Shown in pieces: positions 33,561 through 42,279 of a stretch of 64,000 nt of DNA. Source of the DNA: DASXMT01 sp963755985 (GTDB taxonomy: Bacteria; Actinomycetota; Acidimicrobiia; Acidimicrobiales; RAAP-2); contig CAVWLO010000003.1 in assembly GCA_963755985.1 (NCBI GenBank), forward strand, positions 868,001 through 932,000. Reading direction: 5' to 3'. Under the pieces are notes generated by a model. The model had not been told where the DNA came from and searched no databases. It saw only the letters and a program-made list of their open reading frames with translations. The translations under genes were made by a program, and so were the position numbers. The stretch's first letter is position 1, and each line of letters begins with the position of its first letter.

Positions 33561-34763
33561 TCAGTTGATGGCGCCGAGGTCCTTCAGACGGGCGATCTCT
33601 TCCCAGTCCGAGCCCAGCTCGAGCATGATCTCCTCGGTGTTCTCGCCCAGCTCAGGGGCCCGCACGGCTTTGACCACCTTCTCGTCGAACTGGACTGGGG
33701 CGGCCACGATCTTGGCCGTCTCGCCCGTCACGACGACGTGGTCCCGGATGAACCCGTTGGCCTCGACCTGGGGATCATCGATGACCTCGAGTGGGCTCTG
33801 GAGCGGCTCCCACGGCGCGGCGAGCGTGGCGAAGCGGGTGCGCCATTCCCCCAGAGTGGCCGAGGCGAAGACCTCGCTCAGGACCTGGACGCACGTCTCG
33901 CGGTTCTGGTAGCGGGCGGCGGCGTCTTTGAACCGTTCGTCAGCGATCAGGTCCTCGCGCCCCAGGTGCTGACACAGGGGGGGCCACCAGCGGTCGGACT
34001 CGATCATCAACAGGCCGATCCACCGGTTGTCCGCCGTCTTGTAGGAGTAGGTGATGGGATTGGCGATGGGCTGCTCGATTCGGCTGAATTCCCGGTTGGT
34101 GTAGGCCGAGTAGGTGATGTCGCTCGACAGCGACCACATGGCCGTGCTCAGGAGCGACGTGTCCACCACTGCGCCCTGGCCGGTCCGTTGGCGCCGGAAG
34201 AGGGCGGCGGCCACACCGAAAGCGATGTTCATCGACCCGGACTTGTCGCCGAATCCGGGTCGCGACTTGGCCGGACGTGGCGCGTCAGGCTCGGTGACCG
34301 TGTAGGCAATGCCGCCGCGGAGCCAATGGGTGGCTGCGTCGTAGCCGGGCTTGCCGGCATCGGGGCCCTTCGGACCGGCTGAAGTGGCCCGCACGTAGAC
34401 GATGTCCGGCTTGACCGCTTGGATCTGCTCGACGTCAACGCCGTTCTTCCGGCGGGCACCCGGAAGCAGGTTGGTCATGAACACGTCGGCTGACGCCACC
34501 AGCTTGTAGAGCAGATCTCGACCGTCGGGCATCGAGGTGTCGATGCCGATGCTGCGTTTGCCCCGGTTGGCCTGCTCCATGGCCAGATGGCTGGGCACCA
34601 GGCCCTGTCCACCGGTTTGCAGGCCCCGCTGGGGGTCACCCCGCCTCGGGTGTTCGACCTTGATCACCTCGGCTCCGAAGTCGGCCAGCACCGCAGCCGC
34701 TGATGGTACGAACATCCACGTTCCGGCTTCGACGACGCGGACTCCGGAGAACATGTCGGTCAC
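33561..34763 (-). CDS. CaiB/BaiF CoA-transferase family protein (class III)
   Basis: 400 residues. MFSGVRVVEAGTWMFVPSAA, VLADFGAEVIKVEHPRRGD and NRGKRSIGIDTSMPDGRDLL are the N-terminal marks of class III CoA-transferases. GFGDKSGSMNIAFGVAAALF carries the Asp expected at the catalytic position (as in formyl-CoA transferase), and GQGAVVDTSLLSTAMWSLSS follows. The enzyme moves CoA between carboxylic acids, or acts as a racemase in related members. It is transcribed with the following acyl-CoA ligase; the divergent gene is a hydrolase. Intact with normal length. Confidence 0.92.
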   Translation of the reverse strand: MTDMFSGVRVVEAGTWMFVPSAAAVLADFGAEVIKVEHPRRGDPQRGLQTGGQGLVPSHLAMEQANRGKRSIGIDTSMPDGRDLLYKLVASADVFMTNLLPGARRKNGVDVEQIQAVKPDIVYVRATSAGPKGPDAGKPGYDAATHWLRGGIAYTVTEPDAPRPAKSRPGFGDKSGSMNIAFGVAAALFRRQRTGQGAVVDTSLLSTAMWSLSSDITYSAYTNREFSRIEQPIANPITYSYKTADNRWIGLLMIESDRWWPPLCQHLGREDLIADERFKDAAARYQNRETCVQVLSEVFASATLGEWRTRFATLAAPWEPLQSPLEVIDDPQVEANGFIRDHVVVTGETAKIVAAPVQFDEKVVKAVRAPELGENTEEIMLELGSDWEEIARLKDLGAIN

Positions 34764-34914
34764 GGCAGCTCACTCCCCTGGGTTGGCCCGGCTGCACTGT
34801 ATAGGGCGTCGGGCCGGGCCTCCCAGCCGGCGGATCCTCTCCCCGGGCCATGGGGGTCGTCTCCCACCCACCTCTCGCCATGGCTGATCCACTGCCGGTA
34901 GCTTGGTCACAGCT

Positions 34915-35595
34915 ATGGCCGACTCCCCAACCTCGCTGGTCCTCCTCCACGGTTTCGCCTCCTCCTTCGAGCACGGCTGGCGAGAGAGTGGTTGGGTGGA
35001 CATCCTGGCCGACTTCGACTGCGAGGTGCCCGAGATCGATCTACCCGGACATGGGTCCTCGGATCGCCCGACCGACCCGCAGGACTATGCCGATGTCGAG
35101 AGCGAGGTGCTTGCCCTGCTCCCGCCGACCGTGCCCGGCGCCGTCGGCTTCTCGGCCGGCGGCGACCTGTTGTTGCGCATGGCTATCGCCCATCCGGGAC
35201 GCTTCGGGCGGATCGCCGTGCTCGGGGTGGGTAACAACGTGTTCGAGGTTGCCGACCCAAGTGTCATCGTCGAAGCCCTCGAGGCCGACGACGAGCCCGA
35301 GGACGTTCAAGCCCGGCTGTTCCGGCGCCTGGCTCTCTCGACCGGAAACGACCCAAAGGCGCTCTCGGCCTTCATCCGTCGCCCCCGCGCCGCCCTGCGC
35401 GAAGAGGACCTGGCCACGCTGGCCTGTCCTGTCTTGGTGGTCATCGGCGATCGCGACATGGTGGGACCGGCCGACCGGCTTGTGGACGCACTGCCCTCGG
35501 CGTCGCTGGTGACCCTGCCCGGAGTGGACCACTTCTCCACCCCATCGGACTTCGGTGCCATCGACGCGACCATGAGGTTCTTCGGGCTGGGATGA
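34915..35595 (+). CDS. Alpha/beta fold hydrolase
   Basis: 226 residues from ATG at 34915. SLVLLHGFASSFEHGWRESG has the oxyanion HG, EIDLPGHGSSDRPTDPQDYA follows, and PGAVGFSAGGDLLLRMAIAH carries the nucleophile elbow GFSAGG. VLVVIGDRDMVGPADRLVDA supplies Asp and LPGVDHFSTPSDF the His. It is a small Abhydrolase_6 esterase/thioesterase type. It diverges from the CoA-transferase gene across 151 bases. The substrate may be an acyl-CoA or ester from the same pathway, which is inference from position. Confidence 0.86.
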   Translation: MADSPTSLVLLHGFASSFEHGWRESGWVDILADFDCEVPEIDLPGHGSSDRPTDPQDYADVESEVLALLPPTVPGAVGFSAGGDLLLRMAIAHPGRFGRIAVLGVGNNVFEVADPSVIVEALEADDEPEDVQARLFRRLALSTGNDPKALSAFIRRPRAALREEDLATLACPVLVVIGDRDMVGPADRLVDALPSASLVTLPGVDHFSTPSDFGAIDATMRFFGLG

Positions 35596-35636
35596 GCCGG
35601 TTGCCGCGTCGGAGGGACCCAGGGACCGCGTGAGGC

Positions 35637-35683
35637 GAAGCTATGACACCGCCGGGCTTTTGAAGCTATGACACCGCCGGGCT
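35637..35683. repeat. 22-base direct repeat at the end of the aldo/keto reductase gene
   Basis: GAAGCTATGACACCGCCGGG(CT) occurs at 35637-35658 and again at 35662-35683, three bases apart. The second copy contains the stop and last codons of the leftward reductase gene, so the gene end was tandemly duplicated, leaving a spare tail downstream. Confidence 0.9.
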
Positions 35684-36679
35684 ATCGCCGTAGCCGGCCA
35701 TGGCCTCCGACGGGTAGCGGCCGCCGGCCCACGCCCCGGGAGGGGAGAGGGCCTCGAGCGCGGCCAGGTCGTCGTCGGAGAGTTTCACGCCGATCGCTCC
35801 CGCATTGTCCTCCAGGTAGGTGCGGCGCTTGGTACCGGGGATAGGCACCACGTCGACCCCCGCGGCCAGCACCCAGGCCAGTGCCAGCTGGCTCGGGGTG
35901 CAGCCCTTAGCTGCGGCCAGGCCCTCGACCTGGCGGACCAGGTCGAGGTTCCGGGTGAAGTTCTCCCCCTGAAAGCGCGGGCTGTTCGCTCTGAAGTCGT
36001 GCTGGTCGAAGTCGTCGGGGCTGGTGATCTGCCCGGAGAGGAACCCACGGCCGAGCGGGCTGAACGGCACGATGCCGATGCCCAGCCGGCGGGCGGCGGG
36101 CAGGACGTCGGCCTCGAGATCCCTAGTCCACAGCGACCACTCACTCTGCAGGGCGGTGATCGGATGGACGGCCGACGCCCGCTCCAGGCTGGCCGCACTG
36201 GCCTCTGACATGCCGAGGTACCGGACCTTTCCCTCGCCGACCAGCTCGGCCATGGCCCCCACGGTTTCCTCGATGGGCACGGTGGGATCGACGCGGTGCT
36301 GGTAGTACAAGTCGATGCGGTCGGTGCCCAGGCGCTGGAGTGACGCGTCGCAGCAGGACTTCACGTAGTCGGGCCGTCCGTTGATCGAGCGGCGGCCGTC
36401 GTCGCCGAATTCGATGGCGAACTTGGTCGCCAGCACCACCTCCTCCCGGCGCCCGGCAATGGCCCGGCCGACCAGCTCCTCATTGTGGCCGCGCCCGTAG
36501 ACGTTCGCCGTATCCAAGAAGTTGATGCCGAGCTCGAGGGCCCGGTGGATGGTGGCGACGGACTCACCCTCGTCGGCCGGCCCGTAGGTCTGGGACATGC
36601 CCATACAGCCGAGGCCCTGGGCCGAGACCTCCAGTCCGGTGGTTCCGAGGAGTCGGGTGGGGTAGGAATGATCAGCCAT
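35666..36679 (-). CDS. Aldo/keto reductase
   Basis: 337 residues. TTGLEVSAQGLGCMGMSQTY at the start, GINFLDTANVYGRGHNEELV (catalytic Asp and Tyr), VVLATKF (catalytic Lys) and DLYYQHRVDPTVPIEETVGA (catalytic His) give the complete AKR tetrad. GIGIVPFSPLGRGFLSGQIT and VVPIPGTKRRTYLEDNAGAI bind NADPH. It matches the AKR13/YajO-like group found widely in bacteria. It reduces aldehydes or ketones; the physiological substrate is unknown. The C-terminus ends DSPAVS next to a duplicated stretch. The gene converges with the hydrolase. Confidence 0.94.
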   Translation of the reverse strand: MADHSYPTRLLGTTGLEVSAQGLGCMGMSQTYGPADEGESVATIHRALELGINFLDTANVYGRGHNEELVGRAIAGRREEVVLATKFAIEFGDDGRRSINGRPDYVKSCCDASLQRLGTDRIDLYYQHRVDPTVPIEETVGAMAELVGEGKVRYLGMSEASAASLERASAVHPITALQSEWSLWTRDLEADVLPAARRLGIGIVPFSPLGRGFLSGQITSPDDFDQHDFRANSPRFQGENFTRNLDLVRQVEGLAAAKGCTPSQLALAWVLAAGVDVVPIPGTKRRTYLEDNAGAIGVKLSDDDLAALEALSPPGAWAGGRYPSEAMAGYGDSPAVS

Positions 36680-36764
36680 TGGTGCACCCTACGCGCCCAC
36701 CGCCGCTACCGAGCCCGCCCCGCCCCCGGCCGTCCGTCTGCGCGGCCGGGCGTCCCCCAGCCGT

Positions 36765-37085
36765 TCAACTCCCGAGGGGTCCGTGGGCGCTGATCTCGTA
36801 CTGCGCCAGCTCGACAGCGGCGCGCTCGAATGTGGCCGACACCGGTGAGGGCTGCGTGGCCGTGGCCGACAGGTGGGTCAGGAGGTCGTCCTTCGTCTCC
36901 CACCGCTCGAACAAGCGCACCCGTCCCGGGTCGACCGCGTCGGCGGCGAACGTGTACTCGATGCAACCGGGCTCGGAGCGGGTGGCGACGATCGTCTCGC
37001 CCATGGCCTCCAAGAACTCGCCCCGAACGCCAGCGTCGACATCAATGAACCCGGCAACGATGATCATGAGCGGTGAGTCTGCCAC
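36765..37085 (-). CDS. Antibiotic biosynthesis monooxygenase-type (putative quinol monooxygenase) protein
   Basis: 106 residues. MIIVAGFIDVDAGVRGEFLE, MGETIVATRSEPGCIEYTFA, VDPGRVRLFERWETKDDLLT and HLSATATQPSPVSATFERAA follow the ABM/YgiN domain, a dimeric ferredoxin-like barrel. Such proteins act on quinols, polyketide-like rings or heme; the substrate here is unknown. Normal length. The gene is leftward, divergent from the OB-fold/thiolase operon by 143 bases. Confidence 0.88.
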   Translation of the reverse strand: MADSPLMIIVAGFIDVDAGVRGEFLEAMGETIVATRSEPGCIEYTFAADAVDPGRVRLFERWETKDDLLTHLSATATQPSPVSATFERAAVELAQYEISAHGPLGS

Positions 37086-37228
37086 GAATCGGCGCTCGGG
37101 CCCGTTGCGGACACAGGATCGGATGCCGGCCCGGCGCGGGTGTCTGCGTCGGGACGGCCGCTACCGTGCGCGCCGCCAGTGGCTCTGGCAAGCTGCCGTT
37201 CAACCCGAGTCGATGAGGAGATGAGCCA

Positions 37229-37663
37229 TTGGAGACGACCAGCGTCCCGAAGCCGGTTCCGGTGCCGGACGAGCAGTCGGCCGGATTCTGGGCGGCCGCC
37301 GCCGGTCACGTTCTCGCCATCCAACGGTGTACCCGGTGCGGGTTCTACAGTCATCCGCCGGTCGACATCTGTCACCGCTGCCACTCGCCCAACCGGGCAT
37401 TTCGCTACGAACCGGTGAGCGGTCGAGGGACCGTCCGGACGTGGACGGTGGTGCGGGACGCCTTCCTGGCCGGATTCGCCAGCGACGTCCCCTACGTGCT
37501 GGCCGAAGCCGAGCTGGAGGAACAAGAGGGACTCCGTCTGGTCATGCTGCTGGTCGACGGCCATGCGTCGGCGATGCGCATCGGGCTACCGGTCGAGGTC
37601 GTCTTCGCCGATGTGGACGGCGGGGTGTCCGTACCGCACTTCCGGACGGCGGTGGAGCGATGA
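37229..37663 (+). CDS. Zn-ribbon OB-fold protein (DUF35), thiolase partner
   Basis: 144 residues from TTG at 37229 with GAGGAG ten bases upstream. FWAAAAGHVLAIQRCTRCGF then HPPVDICHRCHSPNRAF is the rubredoxin-like zinc ribbon (CxxC ... CxxC), and the rest is an OB fold: VSGRGTVRTWTVVRDAFLAG and LVMLLVDGHASAMRIGLPVE. DUF35 proteins form complexes with SCP2-type thiolases and may deliver or sense acyl-CoA. The stop overlaps the thiolase start in ATGA, so the two are coupled. Confidence 0.92.
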   Translation: METTSVPKPVPVPDEQSAGFWAAAAGHVLAIQRCTRCGFYSHPPVDICHRCHSPNRAFRYEPVSGRGTVRTWTVVRDAFLAGFASDVPYVLAEAELEEQEGLRLVMLLVDGHASAMRIGLPVEVVFADVDGGVSVPHFRTAVER

Positions 37664-38859
37664 TCCGGCCCCGGTTCCGCGGCAGCGGCCAGGTGGCCAT
37701 TGCCGGCTACGCCCACAGCCCAATCACGCGCCACATCGACGAGCCCTTAGGCACCCTCACCATCAAGACCGCGCTCGAGGCCATCGCCGATGCCGGGTTG
37801 ACCCTCGAGCAGGTCGACGGCTTCACCACCGGGGCCATCTTTCCCTCGAGCGGCGGGCGAACCATCATCGACGGCGTCCACATCGTCACCTCTGACTGGT
37901 TGGTGGAGCAACTCGGTATCCGCCCCCGCTGGTTGTGCGGGTTCCAGGGCGTGGGCCAGATCCCCGGTTCGGTCATCCTGGCGGCCACGGCCATCGCCAC
38001 CGGGGCGGCCGACACCGTGCTGGTCCACCGGGCCATGTTCAACCCGCCCGGGCGCTACCACGAGAACCCGATGACCGAAGCCGCCGGTGATGCCCAGTGG
38101 AACGCACCCCAGGGATACTGGAGCCCGATCGCCCAGGCCGCGCTGCCCTACATGGAGTACATGCAGCGTTACGGGGCGACACGTGAAGACATGGCCACCG
38201 TGGTGGTCGAGGCCCGGCGCAACGGTGCGTCGATTCCCTGGTCGTATTGGCACGACCGCCCGATCACTGTGGACGACTACATGGGTGCCCGGATGATCGC
38301 CGACCCCATCTCCCTGCTCGACTGCGACATGCCGGTCAGCGGAGTCGGGGCGTTCGTGCTCACCCGCGCCGAGCGGGCCCGGGACCTGCCCAACCGGCCG
38401 GTGTACGTGGCCGGGTTCGCCCAGGGGCGATCCCGGCCGGCGACTGGCATCGGGCACTGGTCGCTCGACGAGATCCAGGATGCGGGAGCAGAGATGGCCG
38501 GACACCTATGGGAGAGCGCAGGGATCACGCGTGACGATGTCGACGTCCCGCAGCTCTATGACGGCTTCTCGCCCTTCGTCTACTTCTGGCTCGAGGCCCT
38601 GGGCTACTGCCCGCCGGGCGAGGCGCATCGCTTCGTCCAAGACGGTGGGCTGCGATCGGCCAGTGGCCACCCGTTTCTGTCCGGAGGCGGGGCGCTGGGG
38701 AACGGGCGGATGCACGGCGTCCCCCAGATGCTCGAGTGCTACCTGCAGTTGTCCCGGCGAGCCGGCGACCGTCAATTGGCCAGAGCCGATGTGGCACTGG
38801 CCTGCCAGGCCACTCCCAACTTCGGCGGGGCGGTGCTCTACAGTGCGCACCAGTCCTAG
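37660..38859 (+). CDS. SCP2-type thiolase family protein
   Basis: 399 residues. VAIAGYAHSPITRH, LTIKTALEAIADAGLTLEQV and PRWLCGFQGVGQIPGSVILA open the protein; RRNGASIPWSYWHDRPIT and LRSASGHPFLSGGGALGNGR with MHGVPQMLE close it, the usual pattern of SCP2/lipid-transfer type thiolases. The N-terminal Cys in WLCGF is near the expected nucleophile position, but it is followed by a different context than in degradative thiolases, so activity is uncertain. With its DUF35 partner it may act in side-chain degradation (retro-aldol or thiolysis) of a steroid-like or other acyl-CoA; this is inference from known pairs. The cyclase gene follows after 14 bases. Confidence 0.9.
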   Translation: MIRPRFRGSGQVAIAGYAHSPITRHIDEPLGTLTIKTALEAIADAGLTLEQVDGFTTGAIFPSSGGRTIIDGVHIVTSDWLVEQLGIRPRWLCGFQGVGQIPGSVILAATAIATGAADTVLVHRAMFNPPGRYHENPMTEAAGDAQWNAPQGYWSPIAQAALPYMEYMQRYGATREDMATVVVEARRNGASIPWSYWHDRPITVDDYMGARMIADPISLLDCDMPVSGVGAFVLTRAERARDLPNRPVYVAGFAQGRSRPATGIGHWSLDEIQDAGAEMAGHLWESAGITRDDVDVPQLYDGFSPFVYFWLEALGYCPPGEAHRFVQDGGLRSASGHPFLSGGGALGNGRMHGVPQMLECYLQLSRRAGDRQLARADVALACQATPNFGGAVLYSAHQS

Positions 38860-38873
38860 AGAACGGGGAGCGC

Positions 38874-39854
38874 GTGATCGATCCGATTCCGACATACGAC
38901 CAGCTGCCTGTCAAGCCGGGTGACCCGCCCGGGTCGTCGTGGGGTGTCTGGGAGGACGATGGCGCGCTGGGCTGCCTGAACCTGCTCACGCCCGAGCGGG
39001 TCCAGCGGGCACTGTCGATCCCACGCGCAGGGCGGGTGTTCAACGTGAACCTCGAGCTCGAGCTGCCCTCACCGCCGTTGTTCGGCCGCCCCGCCTTCGA
39101 GCACGTGGTCAACGACCTCGGCTCCGGCCTCGGGCACGACGACGAGCTCCATCATTGGAACACGCAGAGCTCGAGCCAGTGGGACGGGTTCCGGCACGTC
39201 GGACATCCGCGGTACGGCTTCTACGACGGCCGAGCCGACGAGAAGCACGGCATCCACCTATGGGCCGAGCGGGGCATCGTCGGGCGAGCCGTCCTCGCCG
39301 ACGTGGGTCGATGGCGCACCTCGGTCGGGCGGCCCCTCCGGCCCGACACCATCGACGCGGTCGAACCCGAGGACTTGCTCGCCACCCTGGACGCCCAGGG
39401 AACGGGGGTCGAAACGGGCGACATCCTCCTCATCCGCACGGGGTGGTTGGCTTGGTACCGCGGTCTCGACGAGGCCGGACGCCAGGGTCAGACCGGCGCC
39501 TCGTTCGCCGCCTGCGGGCTCCGGGCCGGGACGGCCACGGCCGCCTGCCTCTGGGACCTCCACATTGCCGCGGTGGCGGCCGACAACCCCGCCCTCGAGG
39601 TGTGGCCCCCGCCCCTGTTCAGGGAGCGCCGGCCGGCCGACCGGGAGTCGGTGGGGCCCGAGGACCTCATCCACCGGTTCCTTCATTTCGGCCTGCTCCC
39701 GCTGCTCGGGATGCCCATCGGCGAGCTCTTCGATCTCGACGCCCTCGCCGCGGAGTGCCAGCGGGAGGGACGCTACGACTGCCTCTTCACATCAGCCCCG
39801 CTCAATGTGCACGCGGGCGTGGCCTCTCCGCCCAACGCGCTGGCCATCACCTGA
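38874..39854 (+). CDS. Cyclase family protein
   Basis: 326 residues from GTG at 38874 with GGGGAG upstream. WGVWEDDGALGCLNLLTPER near the start, HHWNTQSSSQWDGFRHVGHP (metal-binding HxGTHxDxxxH-like segment, here SQWDGFRHVGH) and VETGDILLIRTGWLAWYRGL are the pattern of the metal-dependent cyclase/kynurenine formamidase fold (longer, DUF-type branch). It should hydrolyse an amide, lactone or related bond. The gene follows the thiolase and may share its transcript. The substrate is unknown. Confidence 0.9.
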   Translation: MIDPIPTYDQLPVKPGDPPGSSWGVWEDDGALGCLNLLTPERVQRALSIPRAGRVFNVNLELELPSPPLFGRPAFEHVVNDLGSGLGHDDELHHWNTQSSSQWDGFRHVGHPRYGFYDGRADEKHGIHLWAERGIVGRAVLADVGRWRTSVGRPLRPDTIDAVEPEDLLATLDAQGTGVETGDILLIRTGWLAWYRGLDEAGRQGQTGASFAACGLRAGTATAACLWDLHIAAVAADNPALEVWPPPLFRERRPADRESVGPEDLIHRFLHFGLLPLLGMPIGELFDLDALAAECQREGRYDCLFTSAPLNVHAGVASPPNALAIT

Positions 39855-39940
39855 GGGTCGAGCCTACCCAAAGGACCCGACTGCTCAGAGGCTGGTTCCA
39901 AGGTCCCGTCTGCTCGGACGACTCATTCCAACGGGCTGTG

Positions 39941-42007
39941 CTACGGCGACACCGGCCCCGAGTCGAGCAGGCCGTTGGCTGAGAGCACGTCGAGCATGGC
40001 CCCGAGCACGGCGGGGCGGTCGAGGGCGGCGGCGGCCACGGCCCCTTCAACGGGCGCGCCCAGCAGGATCCTGCGCACCGGCACCTCGATCCGCTTGCCG
40101 TTGATGGTGTGGGGGAGCCCGGGCACGCCGATGATCCGGTCGGGCACGTGGCGGGGAGAGAGCTGCCGGCGGATCACCTGGCGGAGCTGGGCCGTCGTCT
40201 CCTGGCTGAGCCCGGTGGAGGCCACTGTCGACGGGTCGCTCGCCGGTACGACCAACAACACCAGCTCACCCTGGCGGCCCAGTTCCGACGTGTCGACCAC
40301 CAACGAGTCGGTCACCTCGGGCAGGGCCTCGATGACCCGGTAGAACTCGGCCGTGCCCATCCGGACGCCGCCCCGGTTGAGGGTGGCGTCGGAGCGCCCG
40401 TAGACCACGGCACCGCCTGCCGGCGTGAGCTTCACCCAGTCGCCGTGCCGCCATACGTCGGGGAAGGTGGTGAAGTAGCTGTCGTGGAGCCGTGACCCGT
40501 CCCGGTCGCCGTAGAGCTCGGTGGGCATCGACGGCATGGGTTGGGTGATCACGAGCTCGCCCACCTCGCCCACCACCGGTTTGCCATCCGGGTCGTAGGC
40601 CTCGACGGCCGCTCCGAGCTGGGCGCACTGAAGCTCGCCGACGAGCACGGGCAGGGTGGGGCAGGCACCGAGGAATCCCGTGCAGACGTCGGTCCCCCCC
40701 GACAGCGAGGCCACGGCCACGTGGTCGCCGACCGACGCGTTGGTCCACACGAACCCCTCCGGGGACAGCGGAGCCCCGGTGGACCCGACGGTGTGAATCG
40801 AGTTGACCCCAGCGTCACGCCGAGGCACGACGCCGCCCTTCCGGCAGCTCTCGATGAACGGGGCGCTGGTTCCGAAGTAGGTGATCGACAGCTCGGAGGC
40901 CATGCGCCACAAGGCGCTGTGGTCGGGCCAGGTCGGGCTCCCGTCGTAGCAACAGACGGTGGTGCCGGTGAGGAGCCCGCCGATCAGGAAGTTCCACATC
41001 ATCCAGCCGGTGGTGGTGAACCAGAAGAAGCGGTCGCCCCGGCCGATATCGCAGTGGAACGACAGGGCCTTCAGGTGTTCGAGCACGATGCCACCGTGCC
41101 CGTGCACGATGGGTTTGGGCAGCCCCGTCGTACCGGAGGAGTAGAGGATCCACAGCGGGTGATCGAAGGCCACCGGAGTGGGCCGGAGAGGAGCGGGCCG
41201 GGCCAGCATCGACTCCCAGCTTCGGCGCCGGACCCGGGCGGGCGGGGGCGGTAACGGGGTGCCGGGATCGGGCTCGGAGGCAACGATCACGGTGGCGATC
41301 ACCGTGTCCAGGGCCGCTTCCAGCGCCTCGATCTTCTGGCCCAGTGAGTACTGGCGGCCGCCGTAGCGGTAGCTGTCCACCACCACCAGCACGGTGGGCT
41401 CTATCTGGGTGAACCGATCGAGCAGGCCCTCGGTCCCGAACTCGGGTGCGCAGCTCGACCACACCGCGCCGATCGACGCGGTGGCCAGGAAGGCGACGAT
41501 GGCCGGGACGGCGTTGGTCAGCACCGCCGCCACCCGGTCACCCGGTCCGACTCCCAGGCCGGCCAACGCCTGGGCCATCGCCCCGGCCTGGGCCCGAAGC
41601 TGGCCGTAGGTGATCGACGCCGGTCTGCGCTCCTCGCCCCAGTCGATGACGGCGATGTCGTCGTCGGGATGCTCGAGGAGACCGTCGACATAATTCAGGA
41701 CGAGGTTTGGGAACCAGACCGCATGTTCGGCGCCGTTGCCCCGGACCAGCACCGGATCGAAGACCTCCGCCGTGCCGACTTGGGGGGTGCCGACATGAAG
41801 CGTGCCGACATCGAAGTAGCGTCGGACGGCCGCCCAGAATTGCTCGAGCTCATCGACCGACCAACGCCAGAGCTCGCCATAGTCGCCGACGTTGACACCC
41901 AGGTCGCTTCGCAGCCACGCCATGAACGCCGTGATCTTGGCCGCGCCGATCCGTTCGGCTGAGGGCTCCCACAGCACGGCTCCCTCGATGGCCGGCGTCG
42001 TGGTCAT
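39941..42007 (-). CDS. Acetoacetyl-CoA synthetase
   Basis: 688 residues from ATG at 42007. ITAFMAWLRSDLGVNVGDYG near the N-terminus, ILYSSGTTGLPKPIVHGHGG (ATP loop), FFWFTTTGWMMWNFLIGGLL, TYFGTSAPFIESCRKGGVVP and VVYGRSDATLNRGGVRMGTA are diagnostic of acetoacetate-CoA ligases. LPHTINGKRIEVPVRRIL holds the catalytic Lys. It makes acetoacetyl-CoA from acetoacetate, CoA and ATP. Start overlaps the stop of an acyl-CoA dehydrogenase remnant in ATGA, which shows the former operon order. Normal length; the longer frame beyond 42007 is the remnant in a different frame. Confidence 0.93.
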   Translation of the reverse strand: MTTTPAIEGAVLWEPSAERIGAAKITAFMAWLRSDLGVNVGDYGELWRWSVDELEQFWAAVRRYFDVGTLHVGTPQVGTAEVFDPVLVRGNGAEHAVWFPNLVLNYVDGLLEHPDDDIAVIDWGEERRPASITYGQLRAQAGAMAQALAGLGVGPGDRVAAVLTNAVPAIVAFLATASIGAVWSSCAPEFGTEGLLDRFTQIEPTVLVVVDSYRYGGRQYSLGQKIEALEAALDTVIATVIVASEPDPGTPLPPPPARVRRRSWESMLARPAPLRPTPVAFDHPLWILYSSGTTGLPKPIVHGHGGIVLEHLKALSFHCDIGRGDRFFWFTTTGWMMWNFLIGGLLTGTTVCCYDGSPTWPDHSALWRMASELSITYFGTSAPFIESCRKGGVVPRRDAGVNSIHTVGSTGAPLSPEGFVWTNASVGDHVAVASLSGGTDVCTGFLGACPTLPVLVGELQCAQLGAAVEAYDPDGKPVVGEVGELVITQPMPSMPTELYGDRDGSRLHDSYFTTFPDVWRHGDWVKLTPAGGAVVYGRSDATLNRGGVRMGTAEFYRVIEALPEVTDSLVVDTSELGRQGELVLLVVPASDPSTVASTGLSQETTAQLRQVIRRQLSPRHVPDRIIGVPGLPHTINGKRIEVPVRRILLGAPVEGAVAAAALDRPAVLGAMLDVLSANGLLDSGPVSP

Positions 42008-42250
42008 CTCAACCCGTCCCGGGTCATGAGCTGGCGGGCGATGACGTTCCGTTGTATCTCGTTGGTCCCTTGCCCCAGGATCATGAGGGGAGCATCGCGG
42101 AAGTAGCACTCGGCGTCGAACTCACTGGAATACCCTCGGCCGCCATGTATCCGTACCGCGATGAGGTCGACCTGTCGAGTGAAGTAAGGGCCGGCTCCTC
42201 ACCCACAAGTCGCTCGATCATTGGATCGCGCGATTTGTCTTGCGGTAGAC
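42004..42250 (-). pseudogene. Acyl-CoA dehydrogenase, C-terminal remnant
   Basis: The minus strand reads FTRQVDLIAVRIHGGRGYSS, EFDAECYFRDAPLMILGQGT and NEIQRNVIARQLMTRDGLR, then TGA at 42004-42006. This is the last 60 residues of an acyl-CoA dehydrogenase (GxGTNEIQRNVIAR is the FAD/adenine loop). Upstream, in a shifted frame, PQDKSRDPMIERLVGEEPAL resembles a segment normally about 50 residues earlier, so internal sequence is missing and a TAG closes the frame at about 42250. The stop overlaps the acetoacetyl-CoA synthetase start (ATGA), preserving the old coupling. The rest of the gene is gone, replaced by the MaoC promoter. Confidence 0.75.
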
Positions 42251-42279
42251 CCTAATACGACGTCGAGCAAGGAGGCCCT

